Positions 16,589-24,907 are shown, counted from the stretch's first letter. The stretch is 64,000 bases of DNA from Methylobacterium cerastii (GCF_022179125.1 NZ_BPQG01000008.1:62001-126000); one strand, 5' to 3'. The notes: a model not told the origin generated them from the sequence alone. Numbers and translations: made by a program.

Positions 16589-17719
16589 ATGGAGACCGCC
16601 CAGACCCTCGCGCCGCCACCGGCCCTCGCGCCGCCGTCGTCGGCTCCCTCGCCCGCCCGGCCGGCGCGCCTGTGGCGACCGCGGCGCGTGCTGGTGACGC
16701 CGGCTGCCCTGGAGCACGCGCACGGACGGGCGATGCTCGCCCGCGCGGAGGCGCAGGGCATCCCAGTCGAACGCCTGCCCGCCAACCGCCTCACCGGCCT
16801 GCGCCACGCCGACCCGCGCCGGGCCTACGTCGAGGCGAAGGCGACGCTCGCCCTCGTCGTGGCGCCGCCGACCAAGCTCCGGCTGCAGCCGATCCCGCCC
16901 TCGGCCGACTGGCGCTTCGACCTGGCCGAGGGCTGCCCGGCCCATTGCCAGTACTGCTACCTCGCCGGCTCGCTCTCCGGGCCGCCGTTGACGCGCGCCT
17001 ACGCCAACCTCGACGCGATCCTCGGGAATCTCGAAGCTTACCTCGGCCAGGGCGCGGTCACCTCCGCCCAGGCCGAGCGGGCGCAGGAGGGCACCACCTT
17101 CGAGGCCTCGTGCTACACCGATCCGCTCGGTATCGAGCACCTCACCGGGTCGCTCTCGGCGGCGATCCGGCATTTCGGCGCCTGGGAGGCGCCGGTGCAA
17201 TTGCGCTTCACCACCAAGTTCGCCGCCGTCGAGCCGCTGCTCGACCTTCCGCACCGCCGCCGCACCCGCATCCGGTTCTCGGTCAACGCCCGCGCCGCCA
17301 CGCGCTACGAGGGCGGCACCGCGAGCCTCGACGCCCGGCTCGGGGCGATGCGGGCGGTGGCGCTGGCGGGCTATCCCGTCGGCCTCACCATCGCGCCGAT
17401 CCTGCCGGTGCCGGACTGGGAGGCAGGCTACGCCGCGCTGATCCGCGAGGCGGCCGAGGCTTTGGCGGGCGTTCCCGACCTCGACCTCACCGCCGAGCTG
17501 ATCACCCACCGCTTCACGCCGGGCTCGAAGCAGGTGCTGCAGGGCTGGTATCCGGGCTCCGACCTGCCGCTCGACGAGGCCGGGCGCACCAGGAAGCTCA
17601 CCAAGTTCGGCTCGGTGAAGTACGTCTTCCCCAAGGACGTGATGGCCGCGATGCGCGCCACCCTGTTCGCTGCGCTCTCCCGCGACCTGCCCGCCGCGCG
17701 CATCCTCTACTGGACCTGA
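16589..17719 (+). CDS. SPL-family radical SAM protein
   Basis: A 376-residue radical SAM protein related to spore photoproduct lyase. The cluster-binding CX3CX2C is in EGCPAHCQYCYL (Cys116, 120, 123). Family blocks include RLQPIPPSADWRFDLAEG, EASCYTDPLGIEHLTG, LRFTTKFAAVEPLLDL, RIRFSVN and HRFTPGSKQVLQGWYP. In Bacillus the enzyme repairs spore photoproduct, but this organism group does not sporulate, so the substrate must differ or the lesion forms otherwise. The first ~30 residues are Pro/Ala-rich. The start is ATG 16589. A 2'-5' RNA ligase-like gene follows 44 bases later on the same strand. Confidence 0.88.
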   Translation: METAQTLAPPPALAPPSSAPSPARPARLWRPRRVLVTPAALEHAHGRAMLARAEAQGIPVERLPANRLTGLRHADPRRAYVEAKATLALVVAPPTKLRLQPIPPSADWRFDLAEGCPAHCQYCYLAGSLSGPPLTRAYANLDAILGNLEAYLGQGAVTSAQAERAQEGTTFEASCYTDPLGIEHLTGSLSAAIRHFGAWEAPVQLRFTTKFAAVEPLLDLPHRRRTRIRFSVNARAATRYEGGTASLDARLGAMRAVALAGYPVGLTIAPILPVPDWEAGYAALIREAAEALAGVPDLDLTAELITHRFTPGSKQVLQGWYPGSDLPLDEAGRTRKLTKFGSVKYVFPKDVMAAMRATLFAALSRDLPAARILYWT

Positions 17720-17763
17720 CCGCGCCCTGCGCCATCTTCGTTCGGCCGCGACCGAGAGCCCGC

Positions 17764-18318
17764 ATGCCCGATACGCCGACACGAAACACCGGGGAGCCGG
17801 ACGCCGACGCGGCGCCGCTGATCCTGACGCTCGCCTTCGATGCGGAGACGTTCGCGCGGTTCGACGGCCTGCGCCGGCGCCACTTCCCGAAGGCGCTGAA
17901 CCACATTCCGGCCCATGCCACGCTGTTCCACAACCTGCCGGGCGCGGCCGAGCCCGGGGTGCGCGAGACGATCGCGATGCTCGCCCGCACCGTGCCGCCG
18001 CCGGTGGTCGCGGTGACGGGCCTGCGCTTCACAGGCCGCGGGGTCGCCTACGTGCTCGAATCCGAGGCGCTGTCGGCGTTTCGCGCACGCCTGGCCAAGA
18101 CCTTCGAGGCGCACCTCACGGCGCAGGACAAGCAGGGCTGGCGCCCGCACGTCACCGTGCAGAACAAGGTCGATCCCGAGACCGCCCGCGCGCTCCACGC
18201 CGCCCTCGCCGACGACTTCGCGCCGTTCCACTTCACCGCGCCGGCGACGCGGCTCTGGCGCTATCTCGGCGGCCCGTGGGACGAGCGGGCGCAGTTCGCG
18301 TTCGGTGAGAACGCGTGA
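17764..18318 (+). CDS. 2'-5' RNA ligase family (2H phosphoesterase) protein
   Basis: A 184-residue protein of the 2H phosphoesterase superfamily, with the two HxT-type motifs present as HATLFHNL and HVTVQNK. These motifs normally hydrolyse or form 2',5' or cyclic phosphate bonds in RNA. Family members are often annotated as RNA ligase or cyclic phosphodiesterase, and the true substrate is unknown here. It lies after the SPL-like gene, and its stop overlaps the start of the PAP2 gene by four bases (GTGA), indicating translational coupling. Confidence 0.88.
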   Translation: MPDTPTRNTGEPDADAAPLILTLAFDAETFARFDGLRRRHFPKALNHIPAHATLFHNLPGAAEPGVRETIAMLARTVPPPVVAVTGLRFTGRGVAYVLESEALSAFRARLAKTFEAHLTAQDKQGWRPHVTVQNKVDPETARALHAALADDFAPFHFTAPATRLWRYLGGPWDERAQFAFGENA

Positions 18319-19091
18319 GCGGGATGTCGCCGATGCGTGCGCCCACCTTCGTCCGCCGCATCCCCTTCCTCTCCCACGCCACCTCCGTCTGGCTCCGGCT
18401 GCGCCTCAACGAGGTCGGGCCGCTGCTGGCGCTGATCTGCGTCAGCGGGCTCGGCTACGCGTTCTTCGCGCTCGCCCACGAGGTCGGCGAGGGCTCCACC
18501 GAGGCGCTCGACCGCCGGATCCTGCTGGCCCTGCGCAACCCCGCCGACCTCTCCGATCCGATCGGGCCGCCCTGGCTCGAAGAGACGATGCGCGACATCA
18601 CCGGGCTCGGCAGCGTCTTCACCATCGTCCTCCTCACCGTGGCGGTGGCGGCCTACCTCGCCCTGTCGGGCAAGCGCCGGGTCGGCCTGTTCGTGGTCGG
18701 CGCGGTCGGCGGCGGCGAATTGGTCTCGACGGTGCTGAAGCTGTTCTATCACCGCCCGCGGCCGGACCTGGTGCCGCACGGCATGGACGTGTTCACCGCG
18801 AGCTTCCCGAGCGGGCACGCCATGATGTCGGCGATCGCCTACCTGACCCTGGCGACGCTGATCGCGCGGATCGACCGCCACCGCCGGGTCAAGGCGCTGG
18901 TGCTGGCGCTGGGCGTCGCCATGACCCTGCTGGTCGGGATCAGCCGGATCTACCTCGGCGTCCACTGGCCGAGCGACGTGCTGGCCGGCTGGTGCATCGG
19001 CGCCGCCTGGGCGGCTCTCTGCTGGTTCGTGGCGCTCCAGCTTCAGCGCAGCGGCGGCGTCGAGGCCCCCGACCCGCCCCCGCCCGAGTGA
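18315..19091 (+). CDS. PAP2-family membrane phosphatase
   Basis: A 258-residue integral-membrane type-2 phosphatidic acid phosphatase. The three signature motifs are complete: KLFYHRPRP, PSGH (in ASFPSGHAMMS) and SRIYLGVHWPSD. About five or six hydrophobic helices are visible. Such enzymes dephosphorylate lipid phosphates or undecaprenyl diphosphate. The start is GTG 18315, overlapping the upstream stop; ATG 18324 is an alternative. The Pro-rich tail APDPPPPE has no obvious role. Confidence 0.92.
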   Translation: MSGMSPMRAPTFVRRIPFLSHATSVWLRLRLNEVGPLLALICVSGLGYAFFALAHEVGEGSTEALDRRILLALRNPADLSDPIGPPWLEETMRDITGLGSVFTIVLLTVAVAAYLALSGKRRVGLFVVGAVGGGELVSTVLKLFYHRPRPDLVPHGMDVFTASFPSGHAMMSAIAYLTLATLIARIDRHRRVKALVLALGVAMTLLVGISRIYLGVHWPSDVLAGWCIGAAWAALCWFVALQLQRSGGVEAPDPPPPE

Positions 19092-19110
19092 CGCGCCGGC
19101 TGCGGCCAGG

Positions 19111-19124
19111 CGTTAAGCTTAACG
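19111..19124. promoter_or_regulatory. 14-base palindrome upstream of PilZ gene
   Basis: CGTTAAGCTTAACG is a perfect palindrome, 66 bases before the PilZ gene start. The position and symmetry suggest an operator for an unknown dimeric regulator. Confidence 0.35.
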
Positions 19125-19189
19125 AATGGTTACGCCTGACTCTAGGAAGCCTTTCATGCTTGGCTGCATTATCGAAGTAGCAACCTGAG

Positions 19190-19549
19190 ATGGGAAACAC
19201 GCCTGTGACCTTGACGACGCCCCCGATCGAGCGCCGCCAATGTGATCGCCGCCGCGCCTGCTACGGCGGCACCCTGCGCATCGCGGCGTTCCTCCCGGAA
19301 GTCGAGTGCCGCCTTCGGGATCATTCGCTCACCGGCGTCCGCATCGTGATCGCGGAGGACGTGGTTCTGCCGCGCGTCGTCGACCTCACGGTGGCCTGCC
19401 GCGATCAGACCCGCCGCGCCGAGATCGTCTGGCGCAGCGGCACCCAGGCCGGCCTCGCTTTCCTCGAAGGACCGCCGCGCGAGGTCGCGACGGAGGTCGA
19501 AGCGGGCGCCGCCTGGAACGCGGCCGCCCCGCCCGACCGGCTGCACTGA
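19190..19549 (+). CDS. PilZ-domain protein
   Basis: A 119-residue single PilZ-like domain. It begins with an Arg-rich ERRQCDRRRACYGG segment, placed like the RxxxR c-di-GMP contact but without a clean match, then DHSLTGVRIV (compare D/NxSxxG: D-H-S-L-T-G is intact), AEIVWRSGTQAGLAF and a short tail. It is likely a c-di-GMP-responsive adaptor or a degenerate PilZ. It is monocistronic, 70 bases before the oxidoreductase gene. Confidence 0.8.
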   Translation: MGNTPVTLTTPPIERRQCDRRRACYGGTLRIAAFLPEVECRLRDHSLTGVRIVIAEDVVLPRVVDLTVACRDQTRRAEIVWRSGTQAGLAFLEGPPREVATEVEAGAAWNAAAPPDRLH

Positions 19550-19618
19550 GCCGAAGCACGGAACTCTGCCAACCGGCGCCGGGTTTCCCCGCCTCTCAAC
19601 CGACCGAGACGGGGTGGC

Positions 19619-20923
19619 ATGGCGGACGATTTCGGGCTCTCGCGACGGACCCTGCTGCGGGCCGGCGGCGTCACCCTCACCGGCGCCGCCCTCGGGGCGG
19701 CGGACGCGGCCCGCGCAGGCACGACGCCCGGGCCGACCGTGCCCGCCGACACCGGCGCCGTGCAGGGCGGCCGGGTGCAGTTCCCGAACTGGCGCGGCCA
19801 GGGCGACCGGCCGCCGGCGCCGACACCTGCGCCGCAGCCGCCGGGACAGCGCGTCGGCTACTGCGTCGTCGGCCTCGGCCGCCTCAGCCTCGACGAGATC
19901 CTCCCGGCCCTGTCCCAGGCCAAGCGCTCGCGGCTCGTGGCGCTGATGTCGGGCACGCCGGACAAGGCGAAGCTCGTCGCGCAGCAATACGGCGTGCCCG
20001 AGAGCGCGGTCTACGGCTACGGCGACTGGGACAAGCTGAAGGCCAACCCGGAGATCCAGGCGGTCTACGTCGTCACCCCGAACGCGGTGCACCACGACAA
20101 CGTCGCGGCCGCGGCGGCAGCGGGCAAGCACGTGCTGTGCGAGAAGCCGATGGCGGCCTCCTCCGCGGAGGCGCGGGCGATGATCGCGGCGTGCGAGCGC
20201 GCCAAGGTCAAGCTGATGATCGCCTATCGCTGCCAGTACGAGCCGTACAACCGCGAGGTGGTGCGCCTCGTTCGATCGGGCGAATTCGGCAAGCCGCGGA
20301 TGATCCAGGCCTTCAACGGCCAAACCTCGGGGCTGCCGGAGCAATGGCGCCTGAAGAAGGCGCTCTCGGGCGGCGGCGCCCTGCCCGACATCGGGCTCTA
20401 CTGCCTCAACGGCGTTCGGGCGCTGCTCGGCGAGGAGCCGGACCTGATCCAGGCGCAGACGCATTCGCCGGCAGACGACCCGAAGTTCCGCGAGGTCGAG
20501 GAGGGTGTGAGCTTCACCCTACGCTTCCCGTCGGGCGTGCTGGCGCAATGCATGACCAGCTACGGCGTCCACGAATCGCGCCGCCTGACCGTGCATACGG
20601 GGGGCGCCGACATCGATCTGCAGAACGCCTTCGCCTATGTCGGCCAGCGCCTCGTGGTCACCCACCGCGACGGCAAGGTGGTGTCGCAGGACACCAAGGT
20701 GATCGGCGCCAAGAACCAGTTCGCCCTGGAGATGGACCATTTCTCGCGCTGCATCCAGGAGAACCGCCGGCCGCGGACGCCGGGCGAGGAGGGTCTTCAG
20801 GACCACGTGCTGATGGAGGCGATCTACGAGGCGGCCCGCACCGGCGCGCCGGTTTCGATCCCGCCCGTCCCCGGCGCCGGCCTCGACGCCACCCGTGGCC
20901 CCGAACTCGACGAGGCGGGCTGA
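19619..20923 (+). CDS. Tat-exported Gfo/Idh/MocA oxidoreductase
   Basis: A 434-residue NAD(P)-dependent sugar oxidoreductase of the Gfo/Idh/MocA family. The N-terminus is a twin-arginine signal (SRRTLLRAGG followed by a hydrophobic stretch and AARA), so it is exported folded with its cofactor, like periplasmic glucose-fructose oxidoreductase. The Rossmann part shows YCVVGLGRLSLDEILPAL, the EKP motif is in VLCEKPMAASSAEA, and GGGALPDIGLYCLNG gives the substrate-side Asp. A Pro-rich linker (RPPAPTPAPQPPG) separates signal and domain. The substrate is unknown. Confidence 0.92.
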   Translation: MADDFGLSRRTLLRAGGVTLTGAALGAADAARAGTTPGPTVPADTGAVQGGRVQFPNWRGQGDRPPAPTPAPQPPGQRVGYCVVGLGRLSLDEILPALSQAKRSRLVALMSGTPDKAKLVAQQYGVPESAVYGYGDWDKLKANPEIQAVYVVTPNAVHHDNVAAAAAAGKHVLCEKPMAASSAEARAMIAACERAKVKLMIAYRCQYEPYNREVVRLVRSGEFGKPRMIQAFNGQTSGLPEQWRLKKALSGGGALPDIGLYCLNGVRALLGEEPDLIQAQTHSPADDPKFREVEEGVSFTLRFPSGVLAQCMTSYGVHESRRLTVHTGGADIDLQNAFAYVGQRLVVTHRDGKVVSQDTKVIGAKNQFALEMDHFSRCIQENRRPRTPGEEGLQDHVLMEAIYEAARTGAPVSIPPVPGAGLDATRGPELDEAG

Positions 20924-20990
20924 GGCGCAAGGCGGGAGGATCGTCGCGGGCTCTGGATCGGCCCGCCCCCGGCTCTATCGTTAGGCCATC

Positions 20991-22385
20991 ATGCTCGACA
21001 CCGATCCGAGCGGCTTCGTCCGCGACGCGCGCCACCTGCGCCTCGACACGTTCGTGCGCCTGCGCTGGCTCGCGATCACCGGGCAGAGCGCGGCCGTGGT
21101 CGGAGCGCAGTTCGGCCTCGGGCTCGGGCTGCCGTTCGGCTGGTGCTTCCTGGCGATCGCCGCCTCGTCCTGGCTGAACCTCGGCCTGCGCATCCGCTTC
21201 CCGGCGAGCTACCGGCTGAGCGCGGATTCCGCCGCCCTGCTGCTGGCCTTCGACATCGTGCAGCTCGCCGTGCTGCTGTTCCTCACCGGCGGCCTGCAGA
21301 ACCCGTTCTCGCTGCTGTTCCTCGCCCCCGTCCTCATCTCGGCGACCGCACTGCCGCCGGAACGGACCTTGGCGCTCGGCCTGCTGGCGATCGGGCTCGC
21401 GACGCTGCTGGCCTTGGTCCACCGCCCGCTGCCGTGGTTCGCCGACGGGCGGATCGAGTTGCCGTTCCTCTACGTCTCCGGCGTGTGGACGGCGATCCTG
21501 CTCGGCACGGCCTTCACCGGCGTCTACGCGTGGCGGGTCTCGGAGGAGACGCGCCAGCTCGCGCAGGCGCTGGCCGCGACGGAGCTGGTGCTGGCCCGCG
21601 AGCAGCACCTGTCGCAGCTCGACGGCCTTGCCGCGGCGGCGGCGCATGAGCTCGGCACGCCGCTCGGCACGATCATGGTGGTGACCAAGGAGCTGGTGCG
21701 CCAACTCGGGCCCGACGCGCCGCCGGCGGTTGCCGAGGATCTGCAGCTCCTGCGCGAGCAGGTCGACCGCTGCCGCGGCATCCTCTCGAAGCTGACGTCG
21801 CTCGACGGCGACGGCGCCGGCTTCCTCGAGACCTTGAGCTTCAGCCACCTCATCGAGGAACTGGTGGCGCCGCACCGGGCGATGGGCATCGCCCTCGACA
21901 TCTCGAGCCAGGGCGACGCCCCGGAGCCGGATTGCCGCCGCAACGCCGGCGTGATGTTCGGGCTCGGCAACATCCTCGACAACGCGGTCGACTTCGCCGA
22001 CGCCCGCGTGGTGATCGAGGGCCGCTGGACGCTGGACCGGGTGACGCTCGAGATCCGCGACGACGGCCCCGGCTTCTCCGCCGAGGTGCTGCTGCGGGCG
22101 GGCGAGCCCTACGTGACCACCCGCAGCCCCGACCGCGCGGCGGGGCAGGCGCAGGGCGGCACGGTCGGCGCCGGCCTCGGCCTCGGGCTGTTCATCGCCA
22201 AGACGCTGATCGAGCGCTCGGGCGCGCAGATCACCCTGTCCAATGCCTCGGCGCCGGGCACGCATGGGGCGCAGGTCCGGATCTCCTGGGCGCGCCACAT
22301 CTTCGAGCGGGGTGCGGCGCTGCGTCATGCCCCCGAATTCGGCACACGCCCACCCCTGCCCGCGGGCGATGTCGCGCCTATATAA
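20991..22385 (+). CDS. regB: Redox sensor histidine kinase RegB/PrrB
   Basis: A 464-residue membrane histidine kinase that senses respiratory or quinone redox state and phosphorylates RegA. About six membrane helices span residues ~25-180. The quinone-associated motif GGLQNPF is at 100-106. The H-box is AAAHELGTPLGTI with His219, and the redox-active Cys of the family is matched by Cys261 in VDRCRGIL. N and G boxes are DNAVDFAD and GLGLGLFIAK. The family controls photosynthesis, respiration, nitrogen and hydrogen genes. The C-terminal ~30 residues after the ATPase domain are unconserved. regA follows on the same strand after 39 bases; no senC/sco gene lies between. Confidence 0.95.
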   Translation: MLDTDPSGFVRDARHLRLDTFVRLRWLAITGQSAAVVGAQFGLGLGLPFGWCFLAIAASSWLNLGLRIRFPASYRLSADSAALLLAFDIVQLAVLLFLTGGLQNPFSLLFLAPVLISATALPPERTLALGLLAIGLATLLALVHRPLPWFADGRIELPFLYVSGVWTAILLGTAFTGVYAWRVSEETRQLAQALAATELVLAREQHLSQLDGLAAAAAHELGTPLGTIMVVTKELVRQLGPDAPPAVAEDLQLLREQVDRCRGILSKLTSLDGDGAGFLETLSFSHLIEELVAPHRAMGIALDISSQGDAPEPDCRRNAGVMFGLGNILDNAVDFADARVVIEGRWTLDRVTLEIRDDGPGFSAEVLLRAGEPYVTTRSPDRAAGQAQGGTVGAGLGLGLFIAKTLIERSGAQITLSNASAPGTHGAQVRISWARHIFERGAALRHAPEFGTRPPLPAGDVAPI

Positions 22386-22424
22386 ACTCTCAACGAATAC
22401 AGCGAAATCTTTGAGGAGCTTCTC

Positions 22425-23024
22425 ATGCTGACGCAATCGAGCTCGTCGGGCGCCCCGGATGCCGTGGCGCTCAGCGACGCCGACCCGCTGGCCGCATTCT
22501 CCGACCGCAGCCTCCTGATCGTCGACGACGACAAGCCGTTCTCGACCCGGCTCGCCCGTGCGATGGAAGCGCGCGGCTACCACGTCCAGGTCGCCGAGAG
22601 CGTGGCCGAAGGCGTGTCCGTGGTCGAGGCGCGGGCGCCCGCCTTCGCGGTGATCGACATGCGGCTCGGCGACGGCAACGGCCTCGACGTGATCGCCCGC
22701 CTGAAGGAGCGCCGGCCGGAAGCCCGCGGCGTCATCCTGACCGGCTACGGCAACATCGCCACCGCCGTCACCGCCGTGAAGCTCGGGGCCTTCGACTACC
22801 TGGCCAAGCCCGCCGACGCCGACGAGATCCACGGCACGTTGATGGCGCAGCCGGGCGAGCGGGCCGACCCGCCCGAGAACCCGATGTCCGCCGACCGCGT
22901 GCGCTGGGAGCATATCCAGCGGGTCTACGAGCTGTGCGGACGGAACGTCAGCGAGACCGCGCGCCGGCTCAACATGCACCGCCGCACCCTGCAGCGCATC
23001 CTCGCCAAGCGCGCCCCGCGCTGA
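22425..23024 (+). CDS. regA: Response regulator RegA/ActR/PrrA
   Basis: A 199-residue response regulator, cognate of RegB. The receiver begins SLLIVDDDKPF, the phospho-accepting Asp78 is in VIDMRLGDGNGL, and the switch Lys is in YLAKPADADE. A Pro-rich linker (GERADPPENP) precedes a Fis-type helix-turn-helix ending NVSETARRLNMHRRTLQRILAKRAP, the near-invariant DNA-recognition end of this family. ATG 22425 follows GAGGAGC. The intergenic region upstream contains TATATAAACT, so regA may have its own promoter. Confidence 0.96.
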   Translation: MLTQSSSSGAPDAVALSDADPLAAFSDRSLLIVDDDKPFSTRLARAMEARGYHVQVAESVAEGVSVVEARAPAFAVIDMRLGDGNGLDVIARLKERRPEARGVILTGYGNIATAVTAVKLGAFDYLAKPADADEIHGTLMAQPGERADPPENPMSADRVRWEHIQRVYELCGRNVSETARRLNMHRRTLQRILAKRAPR

Positions 23025-23136
23025 GGCGGGGGCCACCCGCGAGGGGCGCTTGCCGGTTGCACAGCATGCGACAATCGGGGTACTGCCGCCGTCGTAAGCG
23101 GGACGCGAATCCGTGCCGCCGGCGGAAGGGGTCCTC

Positions 23137-23376
23137 GTGAACGCCCGCAACCTGATCACGATCCTCAGCATGATGGTGCTGGTGGGAACGGAAGTCTTCG
23201 CGGTGGCGATCGCCGCGGGCTGGGCCATCGCAGGCCTGTTCGAACTCGGCGACACCGTCGGCCATGTGCTGATGGGTCTGTTCAGCCTGCTCGCGGCCTG
23301 GATCATGTTCCAGCTCTGGCAGCGCGCGACGAGCATCGAGCCCCTGCGCGCCGCGCCGCGGGCCGCCCGCCGGTGA
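23137..23376 (+). CDS. Small two-span membrane protein (79 aa)
   Basis: A 79-residue protein with two hydrophobic helices (ITILSMMVLVGTEVFAVAIA and VGHVLMGLFSLLAAWIMF) and a basic tail. I chose GTG 23137 because it follows GGAAGGGG at 23124-23131; GTG 23113 would add eight residues. The WAIAGLFELG pattern occurs in small membrane proteins near purS in related genomes (recollection). Function is unknown. Confidence 0.7.
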   Translation: MNARNLITILSMMVLVGTEVFAVAIAAGWAIAGLFELGDTVGHVLMGLFSLLAAWIMFQLWQRATSIEPLRAAPRAARR

Positions 23377-23464
23377 CGGACGGCCACGACACCCGCGGTG
23401 TCGGACCCCGCCCCGACGCCCGCCTTCGCCTCCTTCCGTTCCAGACCCTGCTGAGTGGCCCATC

Positions 23465-23704
23465 ATGAAAGCCCGCATCGTCGTCACGCTGAAGACCGGC
23501 GTCCTGGACCCGCAGGGCAAGGCCATCGAGGCCGCGCTGAAGTCCTTCGGCATCGAGTCGATCGAGGGCGTCCGCCAGGGCAAGGTGTTCGACATCGAGG
23601 TCGCCGCCACGGACCGGGCCGGCGCCGAGGCCACCCTCAAGACGGCCTGCGAGAAGCTCCTGGCCAACACCGTGGTCGAGAACTACGCGATCGAGATCGC
23701 GTGA
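23465..23704 (+). CDS. purS: Phosphoribosylformylglycinamidine synthase subunit PurS
   Basis: A 79-residue small subunit of FGAM synthase that holds PurQ and PurL together in the fourth step of purine synthesis. The sequence is typical: MKARIVVTLKTGVLDPQGKA, ALKSFGIESIEGVRQGKVFD and the end CEKLLANTVVENYAIEIA. Its stop overlaps the purQ start by one base (TGATG), so the two are translationally coupled. purL does not follow purQ here. Confidence 0.97.
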   Translation: MKARIVVTLKTGVLDPQGKAIEAALKSFGIESIEGVRQGKVFDIEVAATDRAGAEATLKTACEKLLANTVVENYAIEIA

Positions 23705-24384
23705 TGCGCGCCGCGATCGTCGTCTTCCCCGGCTCGAACCGCGACGCCGACGTCGCCCGCGCGCTCCGGCTTGCCGGCGCCGAGGTCACGACGATGTGGC
23801 ACGCCGACGCCGCGCTGCCCTCCGGCACCGACCTCGCGGTCCTGCCCGGCGGCTTCTCCTACGGCGACTACCTGCGCTGCGGCGCCATCGCGGGCCGCGC
23901 CGCCGCCATGGATGCGGTCCGCGCCCACGCCGCCCGCGGCGGGCTCGTGCTCGGCATCTGCAACGGCTTCCAGATCCTGTGCGAATCCGGCCTGCTGCCG
24001 GGCGTGCTGATGCGCAACGTCGATCGCCGCTTCATCTGCCACCGGCAGACCCTGCGCGTCGAGCGCGCCGACACCCGCTTCGCCAGCGCCTACGCCAAGG
24101 GCGACGTCATCGACGTCTGCGTCGCGCATGGCGAGGGCAACTACTTCGCCGACCCCGACACCCTCGCCCGGATCGAGGGCGAGGACCGGGTCGCGTTCCG
24201 CTACTGCGACGCCGACGGCCAGGTGACGACGGCCGCCAACCGCAACGGCTCGCTCAATTCCATCGCGGGGATCTACTCCGAGGGCGGCAACGTCCTCGGG
24301 ATGATGCCGCACCCGGAGAACTTCGTCGAAGGCCTCGTCGGCGGCACCGACGGACGCGGGTTGTTCACCAGCCTTGCGGCCTGA
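23704..24384 (+). CDS. purQ: Phosphoribosylformylglycinamidine synthase subunit PurQ
   Basis: A 226-residue class-I glutaminase that supplies ammonia to PurL. It starts MRAAIVVFPGSNRDADVA. The nucleophile is Cys86 in GICNGFQIL, and the His-Glu pair is in MMPHPENF. The oxyanion-side block GGFSYGDYLRCGAIA is intact. Length is normal. It is followed by a 610-base region without a gene, so the purS-purQ transcript probably ends there. Confidence 0.97.
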   Translation: MRAAIVVFPGSNRDADVARALRLAGAEVTTMWHADAALPSGTDLAVLPGGFSYGDYLRCGAIAGRAAAMDAVRAHAARGGLVLGICNGFQILCESGLLPGVLMRNVDRRFICHRQTLRVERADTRFASAYAKGDVIDVCVAHGEGNYFADPDTLARIEGEDRVAFRYCDADGQVTTAANRNGSLNSIAGIYSEGGNVLGMMPHPENFVEGLVGGTDGRGLFTSLAA

Positions 24385-24447
24385 ACCTGCGGCGATACTG
24401 ATCTCGGGTAGGCCCAACGCGGCGACGACTTGAGGAACGCGCCCGCG

Positions 24448-24463
24448 TTAACGGCGCGTTAAC
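24448..24463 (+). promoter_or_regulatory. CtrA-type box (TTAA-N7-TTAA)
   Basis: TTAA-CGGCGCG-TTAA followed by C is an exact match to the alphaproteobacterial CtrA full site TTAA-N7-TTAAC. It lies 64 bases after purQ and about 90 bases before a strong terminator, with no protein gene between. Confidence 0.45.
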
Positions 24464-24580
24464 CTCTTTTGTCCAATCTCACCGTAGTCCAGATGTCTGG
24501 ATGTCGAGTGAGACCTCCGTTCCGCTCTGTTTGATGCCTCCCTGAGACTCCAAAGCCGCCCCCGCAGGGCGGCTTTTTTT
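24464..24580 (+). ncRNA. Candidate small RNA
   Basis: About 115 bases between a CtrA-type box and an intrinsic terminator, without a protein frame. The stretch contains two CCTCC motifs (24513-24517 and 24536-24540) of the kind exposed in anti-Shine-Dalgarno small RNAs of rhizobia. The 5' end is not determined; no clear -10 was found. The alternative is a leader or attenuator remnant, or simply the purQ terminator region. Confidence 0.3.
24552..24580 (+). terminator. Strong intrinsic terminator
   Basis: A perfect 10-base-pair stem AAAGCCGCCC / GGGCGGCTTT with loop CCGCA runs into seven T. It ends either the purSQ transcript or the candidate small RNA. Confidence 0.9.
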
Positions 24581-24650
24581 GTCTCGGATCGCCAGGCGGC
24601 CGACTGACCGCATCGCCGGACCTCACGGCGTTCGGAGCGGGCGCGGGTTC

Positions 24651-24907
24651 CCTCTCCCGTGCGGGAGAGGGACAGGGTGAGGGATGAGAACTCACCGGAG
24701 AGGGCAACACCCCTCGCCCCAACCATTCTTCCCTGGGCAGGGTGTGATCGCAGACGGCGACCTGTTCTTGGGAGAAACCCGCCGGCAGCACCGCGTCATC
24801 CCGGGGCCGGGCAGCGGAGCCCGGGATCCAGAACCGCAGGTCGCACCGGACTTGGCACCGTCGGCGGTTCTGGATTCCGGGCTCGCCTGCGGCGCCCCGG
24901 AATGACG
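24651..24907 (+). repeat. Intergenic palindromic repeats (two elements)
   Basis: CCTCTCCCG-TG-CGGGAGAGG at 24651-24670 is one hairpin. A larger inverted repeat has a 43-base left arm (24794-24836, starting CGTCATCCCGGGGCC) and right arm (24865-24907, ending CCCCGGAATGACG) around a ~28-base centre. The right arm resembles 38382-38424. Both resemble repeats common in Methylobacterium intergenic DNA (recollection). The rest of 24385-24994 shows no gene. Confidence 0.75.

Noticed and set aside
14099-17782. A continuous open minus-strand frame of over 1200 codons
   Set aside because: Only the 3' part (14099-15076) reads as a known protein. The rest is antisense shadow over well-supported genes, a product of high GC.
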